DNA of 64,000 nucleotides. It comes from an uncultured Muribaculaceae bacterium (GTDB taxonomy: Bacteria > Bacteroidota > Bacteroidia > Bacteroidales > Muribaculaceae). The translations under genes and the position numbers were made by a program. Shown here one piece after another: positions 62,540 to 64,000 of this stretch; within the stretch, counting starts at the first letter, position 1, and each line of letters starts with the position of its first letter. The stretch is from positions 1-64,000 of the forward strand of contig CAJTKG010000007.1 of NCBI GenBank assembly GCA_910576935.1. The letters are read 5' to 3'. The notes under the pieces are model-generated. The model was not told the origin of the DNA and did no database searches. It worked only from the letters and a program-made list of their open reading frames with translations.

Positions 62540-63028
62540 TTATATTGTAATTGGTCCCGGGCGAAACGGCAAAACCACATTTCCATAAAAATCAAATAGC
62601 GCACTGACTCGCACATCATGTTCCACACCATAACCTTGGTCATCACCATGATCTCCTTCTTGAAGCCATATGCGGATCAGCAGTGTTGTATCATTGAACA
62701 AAGTAATATCCACTTCACAACGCCGTGACTGAGACTGTATTTTTTCTCGCCATCTATCAAAAACCGCATATTCTTCTCTGGCATATCTTGGATCTATGAC
62801 GCAAGGTTTTCCCGGTTTATTAACAAATTTGACAATTCTCTGATATTCGGGCCAATCCATATCTGATAAGAAATGTTTTTTAATAGTCAATTTAGCTCTG
62901 TATGGGCATTGGTCGGCTCTCAAAACTTCGACGATTTCTTTCCAAAACAAACCGTCCGGAAAACAACTTTCATTTACTCGGACATTTGATTTTGTCTCAT
63001 GAGAATCTTTACCTTGTCTATTATACAT
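62540..63028 (-). CDS. unidentified protein (unknown operon, gene 4)
   Basis: 162 residues, soluble, no signal peptide or membrane segment. Charged and aromatic, with segments DMDWPEYQRIVKFVNKPGKP, YAVFDRWREKIQSQSRRCEV and a C-terminal acidic loop EGDHGDDQGYGVEH before VVLPFRPGPITI. I do not recognise it. The start (ATG 63028) is 28 bp after the stop of the secreted protein gene at 63057-63485, so it is likely the fourth gene of the same operon. If the secreted protein is a toxin, this cytoplasmic protein could be its immunity partner, but nothing in the sequence shows this. Confidence 0.65.
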   Translation of the reverse strand: MYNRQGKDSHETKSNVRVNESCFPDGLFWKEIVEVLRADQCPYRAKLTIKKHFLSDMDWPEYQRIVKFVNKPGKPCVIDPRYAREEYAVFDRWREKIQSQSRRCEVDITLFNDTTLLIRIWLQEGDHGDDQGYGVEHDVRVSALFDFYGNVVLPFRPGPITI

Positions 63029-63056
63029 GAGCTCAGTAATAAAGGCCGTTTTTTAA

Positions 63057-63485
63057 TTATCGTACGCGCTTAACATACTTCCAGGCTTTCCTAAGAATTT
63101 TTCCGGCCATCTTGCCACCGCCCTTGACACGAGGTCTATATGATGGATTTTTAGGACAAAACCATGTACCGGCACACTGATTACCGACCCATAAACTGAC
63201 CTTATCTCCTGCAGACAGACTGACTCCATTACCTTTACCTATAGAAAGATAATAACCTGAATACCACGTATAGGGATATGTATAAACCTTAGAATCATTG
63301 AGAACAAGACTCACATTATTCCATGCATAAGGAGTTTGGTTGTAGCATACAAAAAACGTTTCTTTGTCAAACCAGGCATCGGGATCTCCTTCTCCAAAAT
63401 TACCAACAAATTGTGCCTTACCGGAAACAACTCCGACAAGACACAATATTATACTTATTGTTAGTTTACGATAATGATCAATCAT
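63057..63485 (-). CDS. secreted small protein with cationic C-terminus (unknown operon, gene 3)
   Basis: 142 residues. A signal peptide (about 1-25, LTISIILCLVGVVSGKAQ) is followed by a beta-rich region of about 90 residues, rich in Tyr and Trp (TPYAWNNVSLVLNDSKVYTY, WYSGYYLSIGKGNGVSLSAG, SLWVGNQCAGTWFCPKN with two Cys). The tail GGGKMAGKILRKAWKYVKRV carries many Lys/Arg and could form a cationic amphipathic helix. No family recognised. It overlaps the previous gene by one base (TAATG). Confidence 0.65.
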   Translation of the reverse strand: MIDHYRKLTISIILCLVGVVSGKAQFVGNFGEGDPDAWFDKETFFVCYNQTPYAWNNVSLVLNDSKVYTYPYTWYSGYYLSIGKGNGVSLSAGDKVSLWVGNQCAGTWFCPKNPSYRPRVKGGGKMAGKILRKAWKYVKRVR

Positions 63486-63799
63486 TATTTCTGCATTTTC
63501 AGCGCCTGTCTTTTTAAGAGCATCGCATTATATTTAGGATTTTCAATGAGCATTCCATAGGCCATTATTATTGCCGGATCTTTCATCTTAAGGTTGTCGC
63601 GAAGAAATTTTTTGTCTATTCCTTCTATAGCTTCGAACTTGGGTACTCTACCCGTCTCGTACCATTGACCAAGCATCTCAGCCGCACTGCCCTTAAGCGT
63701 TAAAAGATGTTTGACGGCATTATCTGTGATCTGTGTGTCAGTATAACCGACGTCAAGAAGGCGCTCGCGAAGAGCGTCGGGTGTTATTTCTGTATTCAT
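63485..63799 (-). CDS. small helical protein (unknown operon, gene 2)
   Basis: 104 residues, apparently all helical: DALRERLLDVGYTDTQITDN, HLLTLKGSAAEMLGQWYETG, LRDNLKMKDPAIIMAYGMLI and the end LKRQALKMQK. No signal peptide, no membrane helix and no recognised family. Its ATG (63797-63799) overlaps the stop of the upstream gene (ATGA), and its stop overlaps the next start (TAATG), so three consecutive genes are translationally coupled. Confidence 0.65.
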   Translation of the reverse strand: MNTEITPDALRERLLDVGYTDTQITDNAVKHLLTLKGSAAEMLGQWYETGRVPKFEAIEGIDKKFLRDNLKMKDPAIIMAYGMLIENPKYNAMLLKRQALKMQK

Positions 63800-64000
63800 G
63801 CTTGTGCTATTATATCGTTTATCATATCTTTTGTCATCTCCCTGACCACAGTCTCACCTGCAAAGCGTGAATCTGTTTCCAACGGATTATACATATACCC
63901 CCATGGATCATAACTACATGCTCCATCTGTTGTATATATCGCCTTAGCCACAGCCCACTCATTCCTTACTTCATCAGGAACATCATGATATCCGGCGATG
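63796..64000 (-). CDS. 3' end of an unidentified gene (cut by window edge; unknown operon, gene 1)
   Basis: An open frame entering from the right edge ends with TGA at 63796. The last 68 residues include IAGYHDVPDEVRNEWAVAKA, YTTDGACSYDPWGYMYNPLE and RFAGETVVREMTKDMINDII (ending AQA). The acidic, aromatic-rich segment and terminal helix are consistent with a soluble protein; I do not recognise it. It overlaps the next gene by 4 bp (ATGA). Confidence 0.7.
   Translation of the reverse strand, partial: IAGYHDVPDEVRNEWAVAKAIYTTDGACSYDPWGYMYNPLETDSRFAGETVVREMTKDMINDIIAQA

Overview
The window looks like a core chromosomal segment of a gut Bacteroidales bacterium, probably a Muribaculaceae-like lineage. 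This rests on several signs. There are many Bacteroidota-type promoters (TTTG, about 19-20 bp, then TAnnTTTG). There is a class III fructose-bisphosphatase, a six-gene Na+-NQR operon and a GT3-type glycogen synthase beside a short alpha-glucan phosphorylase. There is also an EF-G2-type translation factor and families such as DUF4421, DUF4153 and DUF5606. Family-level placement is inference. I see no rRNA, tRNA, CRISPR array, transposase or prophage.

Layout. 1-476: the 5' end of an unidentified minus-strand gene, a perfect 17-bp inverted repeat, and an array of different hairpins each followed by GCTCCAT. 477-5056: a minus-strand operon of a prolyl oligopeptidase, a BamE-like lipoprotein and two metallo-beta-lactamase-fold proteins. 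5186-5826: a chloramphenicol-acetyltransferase-like gene broken by an 11-bp tandem duplication. 6008-8164: fusA2, an EF-G paralogue with altered GTPase motifs. 8234-10028: a DUF4421 protein and a probable surface lipoprotein. 10084-16065: TamB and an alanine/Na+ symporter. 16201-19522: an exbB-exbD-exbD-tonB energy-transduction operon. 20117-25994: nqrABCDEF. 26115-30478: a two-TM, RCK-containing, CASTOR/POLLUX-like channel with a C-terminal ryanodine-receptor (RyR) domain, then fbp.

30568-39351 is a complete tripartite export operon: an adaptor, two FtsX-type permeases, an ATPase, a TolC-like protein, a sigma-54-activator response regulator and a histidine kinase. A sigma-54 (-24/-12) promoter immediately precedes its first gene, so the operon probably controls itself through its own two-component system. 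39491-44763 holds a coupled pair of secreted proteins: a GHL10-type glycoside hydrolase with a sorting-like C-terminus, and a metallophosphoesterase with a PQQ-type propeller. Then come a FadL-family porin, glycogen synthase, glucan phosphorylase, prfA, a DUF4153 membrane protein, pyrF, pgk, a THUMP-like methyltransferase, smpB, a Yip1-like protein, a DUF5606 protein, an alpha/beta hydrolase, a lipoprotein and a RelA-type (p)ppGpp synthetase with a degenerate hydrolase site. The right edge (62325-64000) is accessory-looking: a 48-codon small gene and a tightly packed run of four unrecognised minus-strand genes, the first cut by the window edge.

The strongest candidates for new biology are the channel-RCK-RyR protein, the sigma-54-controlled export operon, a CRP/FNR-like dyad in front of fusA2, the reversible-looking duplication in the acetyltransferase gene, the GCTCCAT hairpin array and the unknown operon at the right edge.
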